This document shows, piece after piece, positions 35,578 through 45,115 of a DNA stretch of 64,000 bases (the stretch's first letter is position 1; the number at the start of each line of letters is the position of its first letter). Position numbers and translations under genes: made by a program. The DNA lies in NCBI GenBank assembly GCA_039821145.1, contig JBCBOS010000013.1, positions 175,223-239,222 of the forward strand. The letters run 5' to 3'. Source of the DNA: JBCCSZ01 sp039821145. Its GTDB lineage: Bacteria > Bacteroidota > Bacteroidia > Chitinophagales > Saprospiraceae. The notes below the pieces were generated by a model, which saw nothing but the letters and a program-made list of their open reading frames with translations, searched no databases and was not told where the DNA came from.

Positions 35578-37064
35578 TACGCAGGTTGGAAGTAGTAATC
35601 CTCAAACTTCAAGATGTCCACACTGGTGTTTTCGATGTGGTCAATGTTGGCACCAGACTCTGGGGTGGCATCCGATTCCGGAATGCGTTCAAATTTGTAT
35701 TGAAAATTGGCTCCAGTAAAAGTCTGCTGGTCAATGACATCCTGAAAGCGAGTGCCATAGCGATGGATCATTTGGCCAAAAAACTTCATCACATCGTAGC
35801 CCTTGTAGGCATTTTCTGTGGGCAGCATGTGGTAGCGTTCAAAAAAACTGCGCCGAAAGCGTTGAATGCCAGGGCTTTCCTGGTCGACGTAATTGGCACT
35901 GCTCACATGCACATTGAGCTGCTCGAAGTAGTCGTAACTGATTCGCTCAAAACGCATCCACTGTGGCATGCCGTAGATCACCACTTGATTGTTGCCCTTG
36001 GCCAAATTCACCTTGCGCAAAAAAGAATACACAAAGGATTCGTTGGACCAGGAAGGAATGACAAAGACCGTCGTATCCCCTTCTTTGATGTAAGGGGCCA
36101 CATCCATCTCGTTGAAGTCTGCCGATAGGTCTGTGACGATGAACTCCGTCAGGCGATCTGCCAAGGTGGAGCCTTCAATCATGTAGTTGGTCTGCTGAAA
36201 GTAGCGAAGTCGATTGATCTCCGCCTTTTTGTTCCGACAAACCAATACGATCTGATCCGACCGATACCGCTCCTTCGCATGGCGGGTGATGGCGTCGCAA
36301 TGGGCGCGCAGAGAAGGGCTCACCTGGATGTAGTAAGGATTGTTGCTGGCCGCCGACATGCTGGGACTGATGGGCGAAACCAAGGGCTTGAAGTTGCTGC
36401 GCGCATACTCTCCGACCAATTTCAGGTTGCTGCTCCGCACTGGACCAACGATCATATGGGCATCTGACAGTGCAGAGCCATCGATCAGCCGACGAATCTC
36501 ATCTTCCGATGCTTTGGTATCGACCACGTCGAGCTTGAGTTGAATGCCTTGTTGGGACAACTCGTCCATGGCAATCTTGGCTCCGCTGTAAAACTGAAGT
36601 GCCAATTCCGATTTGTCATTGATCTTTCCATCCAATGAATTGAAGCGATTGGTCAAAAAGGGCAGCAAGACTGCTACGTTGTAGACATCCAGCTTTTGTC
36701 CGCCGGGAGCCGTACCAGGCGTGCCATCCACCACCGTTCCATCGCCGGGGTTGAAGTCAACGCCCTCTGAAGTAATGGGTGGATTGTCTGCGGCGGGAAC
36801 CTCCGTCCAGCGAACTGTATCCAGCTCGGAGTTCAGTTCTTTGACGTATTCGTATTTGCCTGTTTTTGGATTGTAGCGCCGATTGGATTGGATTTCGTCC
36901 AATTCTTCCTTTTCATTCTCTTTCTCATTTCGGCTGACAGGCTCCTCTGTGGATGATGCTTTGCGAAAGGCATCACAGGATGTAAACAAAATGGCGATCA
37001 GCAAGAACAACCAAAGGAGGTTATTCCCATTCGATCGTAGCAGGTGGTTTGGTGCTAATGTCAT
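35574..37064 (-). CDS. Lipoprotein with periplasmic-binding-protein type 1 fold
   Basis: 496 residues. The N-terminus has a long polar lead then LLWLFLLIAILFTSC, a lipoprotein signal with the cysteine at about residue 32. A charged linker (residues 40-110, rich in Glu and Asn) leads to a type 1 periplasmic-binding domain of the branched-chain amino acid receptor kind: YNVAVLLPFLTNRF, YSGAKIAMDELSQQGIQLKLDVVDTKAS, DAHMIVGPVRSSNLKLV, and YKGYDVMKFFGQMIHRYG. No transporter permease is adjacent, so it may be a stand-alone sensor or envelope-assembly factor. The first ATG lies 44 bp inside the end of guaA, an unusually long overlap; its long pre-signal region may be untranslated. Confidence 0.8.
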   Translation of the reverse strand: MTLAPNHLLRSNGNNLLWLFLLIAILFTSCDAFRKASSTEEPVSRNEKENEKEELDEIQSNRRYNPKTGKYEYVKELNSELDTVRWTEVPAADNPPITSEGVDFNPGDGTVVDGTPGTAPGGQKLDVYNVAVLLPFLTNRFNSLDGKINDKSELALQFYSGAKIAMDELSQQGIQLKLDVVDTKASEDEIRRLIDGSALSDAHMIVGPVRSSNLKLVGEYARSNFKPLVSPISPSMSAASNNPYYIQVSPSLRAHCDAITRHAKERYRSDQIVLVCRNKKAEINRLRYFQQTNYMIEGSTLADRLTEFIVTDLSADFNEMDVAPYIKEGDTTVFVIPSWSNESFVYSFLRKVNLAKGNNQVVIYGMPQWMRFERISYDYFEQLNVHVSSANYVDQESPGIQRFRRSFFERYHMLPTENAYKGYDVMKFFGQMIHRYGTRFQDVIDQQTFTGANFQYKFERIPESDATPESGANIDHIENTSVDILKFEDYYFQPAY

Positions 37065-38559
37065 ATACAACGCGATTTATGCCTTTTACGTGATTGATAA
37101 TTTCGCTCGATACCTCGGCCAAAAATTCGTGCGGCAATCTGCTCCACTCAGCAGTCATGCCATCCAGGGAGTTCACACAGCGCAATGCGACCGTATTTTC
37201 GTAGGTCCGCTCATCGCCCATCACACCCACAGATTGCACTGGCAGCAAGACAGCTCCGGCCTGCCACACCTTGTCGTACAGACCGTGTTTTCTCAAGCCG
37301 TTGATGTAGATGGCGTCGGCCTCTTGCAGAAGGGCCACTTTGTCGGGCGTAATGTCCCCCAATATCCGAATGCCCAGACCAGGACCGGGAAATGGATGGC
37401 GCCCCAAAATGTGCTTTGGTACCCCCAGCTCTGCCCCAATCTTGCGGACCTCGTCCTTGAACAACATCCGAAGGGGCTCTACAATTTTCAAGTGCAGCAA
37501 ATCGGGCAGCCCCCCCACATTGTGGTGTGACTTGATGGTCGCAGAAGGCCCGTGTACCGATACCGATTCGATGACATCGGGATAGATCGTTCCTTGGCCC
37601 AGCCAAGAGATGCCCTCCAATTTTTCTGCCTCTTCCTGAAAAACCTCTACAAAAACACGACCGATAATTTTGCGCTTCTTTTCTGGATCACTTTCGCCCT
37701 TCAAGGCCTCCCAAAATCGCTCGCGCGCATCGATCCCCACAATGTTGAGACCCATGGTTTGATAGGACTCCAAGACTTCCTCAAATTCTCCTTTGCGCAG
37801 CAGGCCATTGTCGATGAAAAAACAAAACAATCGATCGCCAATCGCCCGGTGCAAAAGCTCTGCACCTACTGAGGAATCCACCCCGCCAGACAAGCCCATC
37901 AATACCTTTTCAGTGCCCACTTTTTGGCGCAACTCCTCAATGGTGTACTCCACAAAAGAGGCAGGCGTCCAGTTGGGTGTACATCCTGCGATGTGAATCA
38001 CAAAGTTGCGCAAAAGCGTCTTTCCATCCAGCGAATGGGTCACTTCTGGGTGAAATTGAATGCAATATACTGGAGCCGCAAAGGTCTCTTCCGCCGCCTT
38101 GAATGCCGCCACTTTGATGCTCTGGGTGCCCGCCAGCAGCTCAAATCCTTTGGGAATCTCGACAATGGTATCTCCATGCGACATCCACACCTGGGATTGC
38201 CCCGACATGTCTGCCAAAAAGGGATCCTCACTCTTCACTTCCAACTGAGCCTTTCCATATTCGCGCTTGCTCGATGCCATCACCTGCCCACCGTATTGGT
38301 CGGCAATGTACTGGGCTCCGTAGCAAATGCCCAAGACCGGCTTGCGACCGATGAAAGGTTTCAACTCTACTTGGAGCGCGCGTTCGTCTGTTACCGAGAA
38401 AGGACTTCCGGACAAAATGACGGCTTGGATGTCCTCATCATTTTCCGGGTATTTGTTGTAAGGAACGATTTCACTGTATACGTTCAGCTCGCGAATTCGC
38501 CGGGCAATCAGTTGGGTATACTGTGAACCGAAGTCTAGAATCAGTATTTTTTCATTCAT
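37021..38559 (-). CDS. guaA: GMP synthase (glutamine-hydrolysing)
   Basis: 512 residues, normal for the fused bacterial enzyme. It makes GMP from XMP, ATP and glutamine. The class I amidotransferase domain (1-190) has the nucleophile in VLGICYGAQYIAD and the His/Glu of YCIQFHPEVTHS. The ATP-pyrophosphatase domain has the P-loop LMGLSGGVDSSVGAELL near residue 225. The C-terminal dimer domain ends STKPPATIEWE, the usual XMP-binding tail. It heads a minus-strand run with the binding lipoprotein, DUF4846, trmH and the Imm22-like gene. TATATTTG lies just before the ATG (38564-38571, minus strand), suggesting a very short leader. Confidence 0.97.
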   Translation of the reverse strand: MNEKILILDFGSQYTQLIARRIRELNVYSEIVPYNKYPENDEDIQAVILSGSPFSVTDERALQVELKPFIGRKPVLGICYGAQYIADQYGGQVMASSKREYGKAQLEVKSEDPFLADMSGQSQVWMSHGDTIVEIPKGFELLAGTQSIKVAAFKAAEETFAAPVYCIQFHPEVTHSLDGKTLLRNFVIHIAGCTPNWTPASFVEYTIEELRQKVGTEKVLMGLSGGVDSSVGAELLHRAIGDRLFCFFIDNGLLRKGEFEEVLESYQTMGLNIVGIDARERFWEALKGESDPEKKRKIIGRVFVEVFQEEAEKLEGISWLGQGTIYPDVIESVSVHGPSATIKSHHNVGGLPDLLHLKIVEPLRMLFKDEVRKIGAELGVPKHILGRHPFPGPGLGIRILGDITPDKVALLQEADAIYINGLRKHGLYDKVWQAGAVLLPVQSVGVMGDERTYENTVALRCVNSLDGMTAEWSRLPHEFLAEVSSEIINHVKGINRVVYDISTKPPATIEWE

Positions 38560-38563
38560 GCGG

Positions 38564-38571
38564 CAAATATA
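38564..38571 (-). promoter_or_regulatory. Candidate -7 box of guaA
   Basis: TATATTTG on the minus strand is an exact match to TAnnTTTG and ends only about four bases before the ATG. A -33 TTG at the expected distance was not clear. If used, the mRNA would be nearly leaderless. Confidence 0.3.
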
Positions 38572-38631
38572 TTAGAGTTTGTTCAGAATTTGGGATTATT
38601 TGCGAAAATGAAAGATTTTGGCATCAGATAA

Positions 38632-38697
38632 GTGATATTTTGAGAGGCATAGCCTAGCTATGGCTGGAAAAATTCGCGCGATATGATGACAAAAGAC
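38632..38697. repeat. Intergenic palindromic repeat, copy 1
   Basis: The core CATAGCCTAGCTATG (38648-38662) is followed by GG, an A-rich stretch, then ATGATGACAAAAG; TTTTG stands to its left. The same order of elements recurs at 59057-59136 (copy 2). It lies between the OmpA and guaA genes. Confidence 0.5.
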
Positions 38698-38833
38698 TCA
38701 TTTGCAGCACCAAAATTTTAAATCTGAACAAGCTCTCTTAAGAGTCTGGCCGGATTTTGTTCTTTGCATCGAAAATAGTCATTTTTTTGATGAGCCCATT
38801 GTTGGCAAAAACATCTGTCAACAAAGCAATCGC

Positions 38834-40273
38834 CTATTTGATGGACAAATCAAACTCCACTCTCCGGTTTTTGGACCTTCCTTCCTTGTAGCGATTGTCG
38901 GCAATGGGCTGCGACTCTCCAAAGCCCTGCGAACTCAATCTGGAAGCGGCAATTCCCTGGCTCAAAATGTAGTCATAGCAAGCCTTGGCGCGGCGCTCCG
39001 ACAGCAATTGGTTGGTCTCAGAGTCTCCGATGCTGTCTGTATGACCGCTGATGGTCAAGCTGTAGGCAGGGTATTTTTTCATGATGGCCACCACCTGGTC
39101 CAACACCTCGAAGGAGGAAGACTTTAGGGTGGCGCGGGAAGTTTGAAATTGGACGGCCTGCATGGCAAATTCCAATACCTCTTTTTCTTCCTTCTCAATC
39201 TCTGGGCAGCCTTTGTTGGAAGCGGGTCCGGCCTTTGTTGGACACTTGTCATCTGGGTCGGCCACCCCATCGGAATCCGTATCTGGGCAACCAAACAGTT
39301 CTGGCGAGCCAGCTTGATCGGGACATTTGTCATCTTTGTTGACCACGCCATCCGAGTCATTGTCTGGACAGCCGTTGAGGGCAGCAGGGCCTGGCTCTGT
39401 GGGGCAATCATCCTCGGCATCCACCACACCATCGTTGTCACCATCGGCCAGAGGGCAGCCATTGTTGGTAGCAGGACCTGGCTGGTCCGGGCAATTGTCA
39501 TCCTTGTCGGGCACTCCATCCGAGTCGGCATCTGGACAACCGTTGAACTGGGCAATCCCAGCTACGGCCGGACAGTCGTCGTTTTTGTCTGCAATGCCAT
39601 CCGAATCGGTATCGGGACAGCCTCCGAGGGCAGCAGGGCCAGCCTCTTTTGGACATTCGTCCTGACTGTCGGAGATGCCGTCCCCATCAGAGTCCAAGGG
39701 CGGCAACTCTTTGGGCTTGTCCTCTTTTCCCGTCTTTCCGAGGTCCAGTATCAGACCAATGGCGTGGTTGTAATTGTCGCGATTGTCGTCGAGGGCAAAA
39801 CGGCGCTGGGATTCCAAGTTGATGTACAGGCCGCGGGCCACCCGGAAATTGATGCCGACTCCCACGGGAAATTGCACCCCTGTATCGTCTTCCTGTGTAT
39901 GGTTGATTCCTGCTCCCCCCAGCAAATAGGGACTGACCGTCTTGTTGATGTCTATCAAATTGAGGTGCAATACAGCATCTGCGCTGACAGACAATCGACG
40001 TTCTGCAAACTCATTTCCTTCCAAAGGCAAACGAGCCGAACCGAATTTGAGCGGGACCGATGCATTCAGCCAGCGATTCATATTGTACACCCAGCCCAAT
40101 TCCGCACCATGTGTCATTTCAGAAAAATCAACCCCATCCTCCACAAATGGGCTGTAGTAGTCAATCAAGGTTTTTTTAATGGTAATTCCATGTTTGAAAT
40201 CCTGGGCAAAACTCTGTTGGGACAAACTGATGCACAAGACCAGAAAGAACAGGCATAAAAATCTTCTCATCAT
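38834..40273 (-). CDS. OmpA-family protein with six thrombospondin type 3 repeats
   Basis: 479 residues. Signal peptide to AQ near residue 24. An N-terminal eight-stranded barrel of about 165 residues contains WVYNMNRWLNASVPLKFG and INFRVARGLYINLESQRRF. Next come six thrombospondin type 3 repeats (about 197-355). Each has the calcium-type pattern DxDxDG and ends CP after one or two Pro/Gly residues (DSDGDGISDSQDECP, DTDSDGIADKNDDCP and so on). The C-terminal domain (about 365-479) is OmpA-like, with VQFQTSRATLKSSSFEVLDQV, ISGHTDSIGDSETNQLLSERRA and NRRVEFDL, expected to bind peptidoglycan. It probably tethers the outer membrane to the cell wall. The reverse strand also reads open for 371 codons, a shadow. 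Confidence 0.93.
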   Translation of the reverse strand: MMRRFLCLFFLVLCISLSQQSFAQDFKHGITIKKTLIDYYSPFVEDGVDFSEMTHGAELGWVYNMNRWLNASVPLKFGSARLPLEGNEFAERRLSVSADAVLHLNLIDINKTVSPYLLGGAGINHTQEDDTGVQFPVGVGINFRVARGLYINLESQRRFALDDNRDNYNHAIGLILDLGKTGKEDKPKELPPLDSDGDGISDSQDECPKEAGPAALGGCPDTDSDGIADKNDDCPAVAGIAQFNGCPDADSDGVPDKDDNCPDQPGPATNNGCPLADGDNDGVVDAEDDCPTEPGPAALNGCPDNDSDGVVNKDDKCPDQAGSPELFGCPDTDSDGVADPDDKCPTKAGPASNKGCPEIEKEEKEVLEFAMQAVQFQTSRATLKSSSFEVLDQVVAIMKKYPAYSLTISGHTDSIGDSETNQLLSERRAKACYDYILSQGIAASRLSSQGFGESQPIADNRYKEGRSKNRRVEFDLSIK

Positions 40274-40497
40274 TGGAAATGTTTGTTTGGTGCGATTGAG
40301 ACTGGATTGTTTCGTCGGGCTCTAATGTACGAAATCCTTTTTTTCTACATAAACATTTCCCCAAAAGCATAAAAATGTCAGCCTTAGCAAAGTGTACATA
40401 TGCAAAGATCGACATTTGACCACCAAGCCCCCTCTTCCCATGGTCATTCCCTCGCAGTTTTTTGCGCCGATTCTCTCGCCAATGGAAGGGAAAAAAT

Positions 40498-40505
40498 TAC
40501 CTTTG
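40498..40505 (+). promoter_or_regulatory. Candidate -7 box of the glycosyltransferase gene
   Basis: TACCTTTG matches TAnnTTTG exactly and ends 7 bp before the ATG at 40513. No -33 TTG at 19-20 bp was seen. Confidence 0.3.
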
Positions 40506-40512
40506 CCGCAGC

Positions 40513-42174
40513 ATGAAGTTGACAGAAAGCCACAAAGACATCCTCAAACTTGGCCTACTGGGTGGACTGTTTTTCATTCCCTTCCTCGGCGGGGTTCACC
40601 TGTTTGACTGGGACGAGATCAATTTTGCAGAAGTCAGCCGGGAGATGATGGAGCTGGGAGAATACCTCCAAATTCACATCAACTACCTCCCCTTTTGGGA
40701 AAAACCTCCCTTCTTTTTTTGGCTGCAAGTCGCGGCAATGAAGGTTTTTGGGGTGGGAGAATTTGCCGCTCGCCTTCCCAATGCCATTTGCGGCATTCTC
40801 AGCTTGATTGTCTTGTATTTGATGGGCCGTCAATTGTACAATCGCAGATTTGGACTTCTTTGGGCACTTGTCTATTTGGGCAGCACACTCCCCCATTTGT
40901 ATTTCCGCTCGGGCATCATCGATCCTTGGTTCAACCTGTTCATCTTCGGAGGTTTGTATCTCTTTTTGTTGTTTTATTGGAAAAAGGAGCAATTCGAGGG
41001 GATTCAGCTTTCCCGAGGAAGCTGGACCTATCTGTTTGCCGCCGGATTCGTTCTGGGCATGGGCATGCTGACCAAAGGCCCTGTGGCCTACCTGATCGTC
41101 GCCCTTTGCTTGTTTGTCTATTGGATAAAGGAGCGATTGCGCTTGTACATCAGTCCCTTGCAATTTTTGTTTTTCACCCTCAGTGCCAGTCTGGTCACCC
41201 TCAGTTGGTACGGGCTGGAGACCCTGCGGCATGGCCCCTCCTTCATTTACGAGTTCAATCTCTACCAATACCGACTCTTCAGCACCCCAGATGCCGGGCA
41301 CAAAGGATTTTTTGGCTACCACTTCGTGGTCTTGCTCATTGGTTGTTTTCCAGCCTCCGTGTTTGCCTTGCGCAGCATGTATGCCATGCCCGAGGCATCC
41401 CATCGCTTCCAGCAAAACTTTCGCCAGTGGATGCTGATTTTGTTTTGGGTGGTCTTGCTCCTCTTTTCAGTGGTACAGTCCAAGATCGTTCACTATTCCT
41501 CGCTTTGCTATTTTCCGCTCACCTATTTGGCCAGTTTGTACTTGAAGGAATTGTGGGAAGGGCGACTCTCGTTTCCCAACTGGATGAAGTGGAGCTTGTT
41601 GGGCATCGGAGGGATGTTTGTCACCGCCTTGTTGCTGCTGCCGTACCTGGGCAACAATGTACATCTGCTGACACCACTTTTCAACGATCCTTTTGCGCTT
41701 GCCAATCTCGAGGCAGCTGTTGACTGGGGAGTGGGCCCTCTAATGGCTGGCAGTTGGCTGGCAGTGGTGCTGGTGGGCGGTTTGGCATGGCTTCGGGCCG
41801 GGCAAATTCGCAATGGCATCGTCCTCTTGTTTTTGGGCAATGCCCTGTTCGTCACCTTGACCCTCTGGACTTGTGTGGGCAATTTTGAGGCCTATTCACA
41901 GCGAGCTGCCATTGAGTTTTTTGAAGAAAAAGCAACAGAAGATTGCTATATTCAAGCTTGGGGATACAAAACCTACGGGCATTTGTTCTACGCCCGCAAA
42001 GTCCCCGTGACAGACGAACGCAGCCACGACATCGACTGGTTGCTCCAAGCCAAGGTGGACAAACCCACTTATTTCATCAGCAAAGTCCACCGCTGCGAGG
42101 CCTTGGAAAAACATCCAAAGCTGAAAGAAATCGGAAGGAAAAATGGCTTCGTCTTCTTTCAACGCATTCCGTAA
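40513..42174 (+). CDS. GT39/ArnT-like membrane glycosyltransferase
   Basis: 553 residues with about 10-11 hydrophobic helices. The first periplasmic loop has HLFDWDEINFAEVSREMM, matching the acidic DE catalytic motif of the PMT/ArnT group (GT39 and its relatives), and the second loop has YFRSGIIDPWFNLFI. Such enzymes use polyprenyl-phosphate sugars to modify lipids or proteins on the periplasmic side. The ATG at 40513 starts directly before the first helix (ILKLGLLGGLFFIPFLGGV). A smaller membrane protein gene follows after 39 bp on the same strand. Neither the sugar nor the acceptor can be read from sequence. Confidence 0.87.
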   Translation: MKLTESHKDILKLGLLGGLFFIPFLGGVHLFDWDEINFAEVSREMMELGEYLQIHINYLPFWEKPPFFFWLQVAAMKVFGVGEFAARLPNAICGILSLIVLYLMGRQLYNRRFGLLWALVYLGSTLPHLYFRSGIIDPWFNLFIFGGLYLFLLFYWKKEQFEGIQLSRGSWTYLFAAGFVLGMGMLTKGPVAYLIVALCLFVYWIKERLRLYISPLQFLFFTLSASLVTLSWYGLETLRHGPSFIYEFNLYQYRLFSTPDAGHKGFFGYHFVVLLIGCFPASVFALRSMYAMPEASHRFQQNFRQWMLILFWVVLLLFSVVQSKIVHYSSLCYFPLTYLASLYLKELWEGRLSFPNWMKWSLLGIGGMFVTALLLLPYLGNNVHLLTPLFNDPFALANLEAAVDWGVGPLMAGSWLAVVLVGGLAWLRAGQIRNGIVLLFLGNALFVTLTLWTCVGNFEAYSQRAAIEFFEEKATEDCYIQAWGYKTYGHLFYARKVPVTDERSHDIDWLLQAKVDKPTYFISKVHRCEALEKHPKLKEIGRKNGFVFFQRIP

Positions 42175-42213
42175 CGCGCGCGCCCATTTGGGACCGACAC
42201 AAGAAATCAAAGC

Positions 42214-43179
42214 ATGAACCATCAAAGAACCGGACTCCTCATCGCCATCGGCATTCCCCTATTGCTCGCCTTCGCCTTTTGGCTTTCCTTCACCTACAAA
42301 CCATTGGAAGAATTTCTGAGTGTGATGTCCCTCGTTTTCTTTTTCTTGGTCCCCTTCCTCATCGGCATGGCCAGCGTGCTTTTGGCCCCCAAGGAACGGG
42401 TGGAGAAGCTCTCCTTTCGCTTCTTCTTTCCCTGGGCCCCCGTTTTTGCCTTTTTGTTCATCACCTTGCTATTTTCCCTGGAAGGATGGGTGTGCTGGGT
42501 GATGGCCTTGCCGCTGTTTCTAATTTCCAGCAGCACGGGCGGATTGTTTGGCTATCATCTCATCAAAAAAAGCCAAGACAAAAAGCTCAATGTCAGCCTC
42601 TTGATGATGCTGCCCCTTTTGCTGGCCCCCATCGAGCGACAACTGTTGGTCAACAAGCGCACTTTCGAAGTGCAAACCGAGATCGTGCTACAGTCCGATG
42701 ATCCCAGCTTGATTTGGGACAACATCACAGCAGTGGAGACCATCCAAAAGGAGGAGGACAGCGGCTGGTTGAGCAAACTGATGACCCTGCCAAGGCCTGT
42801 TCGGGCTGTATTGGACAAAAAGGCAGTGGGTGGCCATCGGCAGGCCATTTTTGAGCGAGGGTTGGTGTTTGACGAGAAAGTCATTGTCTACGAAGACCAA
42901 AAGCGGATGCGATTCACCATCGACGCCGATCCACAAAAAATTCCAGCCACAACCATGGACGAGCACATCGTCATTGGAGGAGAATTTTTCGACGTGCTCA
43001 CGGGAGAATACCGCCTGATTCCCATCGACGACAAGCACTACCGGGTGGAATTGGACAGTGAATTCCAACTCAAAACGTCTTTCAATTGGTACGCTGGTCT
43101 GTGGGGACATTGGATCATGCGCGACATTCAGCAAAACATCCTCCAGGTCCTTAAAGGAAGGGTCGAGAAAAGGAGCTGA
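42214..43179 (+). CDS. Membrane protein with SRPBCC-like C-terminal domain
   Basis: 321 residues. Four hydrophobic segments lie in the first 135 residues (LLIAIGIPLLLAFAFWLSF, LVFFFLVPFLIGMASVLLA, APVFAFLFITLLF, VCWVMALPLFLI). The remainder is soluble: TEIVLQSDDPSLIWDNITAVETI, GLVFDEKVIVYEDQKRMRFTIDAD, RVELDSEFQLKTSFNWYAGLWGHWIMRDIQQNIL. This is the layout of a START/polyketide-cyclase (SRPBCC) fold with a final long helix. It may bind a lipid or hydrophobic ligand. It is probably in an operon with the upstream glycosyltransferase. The stop TGA abuts the TGA of the convergent ABC-F gene, giving the palindrome TGATCA at 43177-43182. Confidence 0.78.
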   Translation: MNHQRTGLLIAIGIPLLLAFAFWLSFTYKPLEEFLSVMSLVFFFLVPFLIGMASVLLAPKERVEKLSFRFFFPWAPVFAFLFITLLFSLEGWVCWVMALPLFLISSSTGGLFGYHLIKKSQDKKLNVSLLMMLPLLLAPIERQLLVNKRTFEVQTEIVLQSDDPSLIWDNITAVETIQKEEDSGWLSKLMTLPRPVRAVLDKKAVGGHRQAIFERGLVFDEKVIVYEDQKRMRFTIDADPQKIPATTMDEHIVIGGEFFDVLTGEYRLIPIDDKHYRVELDSEFQLKTSFNWYAGLWGHWIMRDIQQNILQVLKGRVEKRS

Positions 43180-45096
43180 TCAGGCTTCGAAGGAGTCAAG
43201 TCGTTCTTGGGCGGTTTCCCATTCTTCCATGGCTGCATCCAAGTCTTTTTGGGCCGACTTGTAAGTCGAAAGGGTCTTCTCTGCATCTGGAGAACTGTAG
43301 AAGTTGGGATCGGCCATTTGGACTTCGATCTTTTCAATTTTGGCCTCCAGCTTTTCGATGTTTCGCTCTGCATATTGGACGGCCCGCTGCCACTTTTTGC
43401 GCTCCTGGCGCTCTGCTTCTGTGAGCTTCTTTTTGCCAGCCTGCTTGGAGGTCGCAGCGGAGCGCATTTCTACTTCCCGCATGCTTTCTGCCTTTCGCTT
43501 ATCGAGGAAGTAATTGACGTCGCCGAGGTAGTTGTGCAGCTTTTTGTCGCGAAATTCCAGGGTGCGATTTGTCAAATCCCGGAGGAAATCCCGATCGTGA
43601 GAAACGACCACTAAGGTTCCATCATATTCCAACAAGGCTTGCTTCAAGACCTCCTTGGACAGCATGTCGAGGTGGTTGGTCGGCTCATCGAGCACCAATA
43701 AATTGAAGGGTTTGAGCAGCAAACAGGCCAGAGCCAGCCGGGCTTTTTCCCCTCCAGAAAGGACGGATACCTTTTTGTCTACATCCTCTCCACTGAACAT
43801 GAATGCACCGAGGATGCCCCTCAATTTGGTCCGCATCTCTGGGGGCGAATGCTGTTCCATGGTCTCCAATAGGGTCTGGTTGGCGTAAAGGCGGTCGGAC
43901 TGGTTTTGGGCATAATATCCCAATTGCACATTGTGCCCCAACTCCAAATCACCGCTGCTGGCAGACAGCTCATTGACCAGGATTTTGGCCAAGGTGGTTT
44001 TTCCCTGTCCGTTTTGGCCAACGAAAGCGATTCGATCGCCCCGATCTATCTTCAAATTTACCTGATTCAAGACATTCAGCGCCCCGTAGGACTTGCTGAT
44101 CTTTTCACCATTGACCACCACCACTCCAGAGCGGGGAGCATTGGGAAAGCGGATGTTCATCGTAGCCACATCCTCCGATTCGATGGAGATGCGCTCCACC
44201 TTGTCGAGTTGCTTTTTCATGGACTGGGCCATCTTGGTCTTGGTCGCCTTGGCCATGAATCGATTGATGGTTCTCTCCTTTTGGGCGATGACCTTTTGCT
44301 GATTTTTGAAAGCTGACATCTGCAGCTCTCGCCTTTCCTTGCGCAGATCCATCGCCTTGGTATAGGCTGCCTTGTAGTCGTACAATTTGCCCAATTCCAC
44401 CTCCACGGTCCGCTTGGTCACTTTGTTGAGAAATTCTTTGTCGTGCGAAATAACGATGATGGCACCGGAGTAGGTCTTCAAAAACTCTTCGAGCCAGATG
44501 ATGGACTCGATGTCAAGGTGGTTGGTCGGCTCATCCAAAAGCAAAAAATCCGGGCGGGCCAAGAGCATTTTCGCCAATTCGACCCGCATTTGCCAGCCCC
44601 CGCTGAATTCATCGGTCAGTCGGTGGACATCTTTTTGGGTAAACCCAAGTCCTTTGAGAATCTTCTCCGCATCGGCGGCAGCCGTTTGTCCGCCAAGCAG
44701 AGCGAACTGTTCGTTGAGGGCAGAGAATTCGTTGAGGATGTCGGCATAGGCCTCGCTCTCGTAATCTGTCCGTTCGCTGATGGCCACATTGAGTTCTTCG
44801 ATTCTCTTTTCGATCGTCTTGACCCGGTCCAGGGCCGAGAGGGTTTCTTCGATCACCGTTTTGCCTTTGGGCAGGCTCATTTCCTGGTGCAAAAAACCGA
44901 GGGTGCTCTCTTTGGGTCGTACCACATCCCCTTTGTCTGGATTCTGGTAGGTTGCCAGGATTTTCAGGATGGTGGACTTACCGGCCCCGTTTCGCCCCAC
45001 GAGTCCGACCTTCTCCCCATTGGTGACGGAGAGATTGACATTGTCGAGCAATACCCGATCTCCATACTTGACAAAGATGTTGGATGCGTTGATCAT
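43180..45096 (-). CDS. ABC-F family ATPase
   Basis: 638 residues with two ABC domains and no membrane part. Domain 1 has Walker A LVGRNGAGKST, signature DEFSGGWQMRVELAKML and Walker B DFLLLDEPTNHLD. The interdomain linker (about 250-310) is the P-site tRNA interaction motif region of the family, with many Lys/Arg residues. Domain 2 has AFVGQNGQGKTT, VLSGGEKARLALACLLL and LLVLDEPTNHLD. The C-terminus (about 545-638) is a charged coiled coil (YAERNIEKLEAKIEKIEVQ), as in Uup or EttA-like proteins. ABC-F proteins act on the ribosome, restoring translation or giving antibiotic tolerance; which one applies here is unknown. The ATG at 45096 was preferred over an ATG six codons upstream. Follows yqgE by 19 bp. 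Confidence 0.93.
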   Translation of the reverse strand: MINASNIFVKYGDRVLLDNVNLSVTNGEKVGLVGRNGAGKSTILKILATYQNPDKGDVVRPKESTLGFLHQEMSLPKGKTVIEETLSALDRVKTIEKRIEELNVAISERTDYESEAYADILNEFSALNEQFALLGGQTAAADAEKILKGLGFTQKDVHRLTDEFSGGWQMRVELAKMLLARPDFLLLDEPTNHLDIESIIWLEEFLKTYSGAIIVISHDKEFLNKVTKRTVEVELGKLYDYKAAYTKAMDLRKERRELQMSAFKNQQKVIAQKERTINRFMAKATKTKMAQSMKKQLDKVERISIESEDVATMNIRFPNAPRSGVVVVNGEKISKSYGALNVLNQVNLKIDRGDRIAFVGQNGQGKTTLAKILVNELSASSGDLELGHNVQLGYYAQNQSDRLYANQTLLETMEQHSPPEMRTKLRGILGAFMFSGEDVDKKVSVLSGGEKARLALACLLLKPFNLLVLDEPTNHLDMLSKEVLKQALLEYDGTLVVVSHDRDFLRDLTNRTLEFRDKKLHNYLGDVNYFLDKRKAESMREVEMRSAATSKQAGKKKLTEAERQERKKWQRAVQYAERNIEKLEAKIEKIEVQMADPNFYSSPDAEKTLSTYKSAQKDLDAAMEEWETAQERLDSFEA

Positions 45097-45115
45097 TTGA
45101 TAGCGATTTTGCAAC

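Noticed and set aside
39143..40258. 371-codon plus-strand frame over the OmpA gene
   Set aside because: It is a shadow of the DxDxDG-repeat codons; its translation has no recognisable domain, while the minus strand reads as a full OmpA protein.
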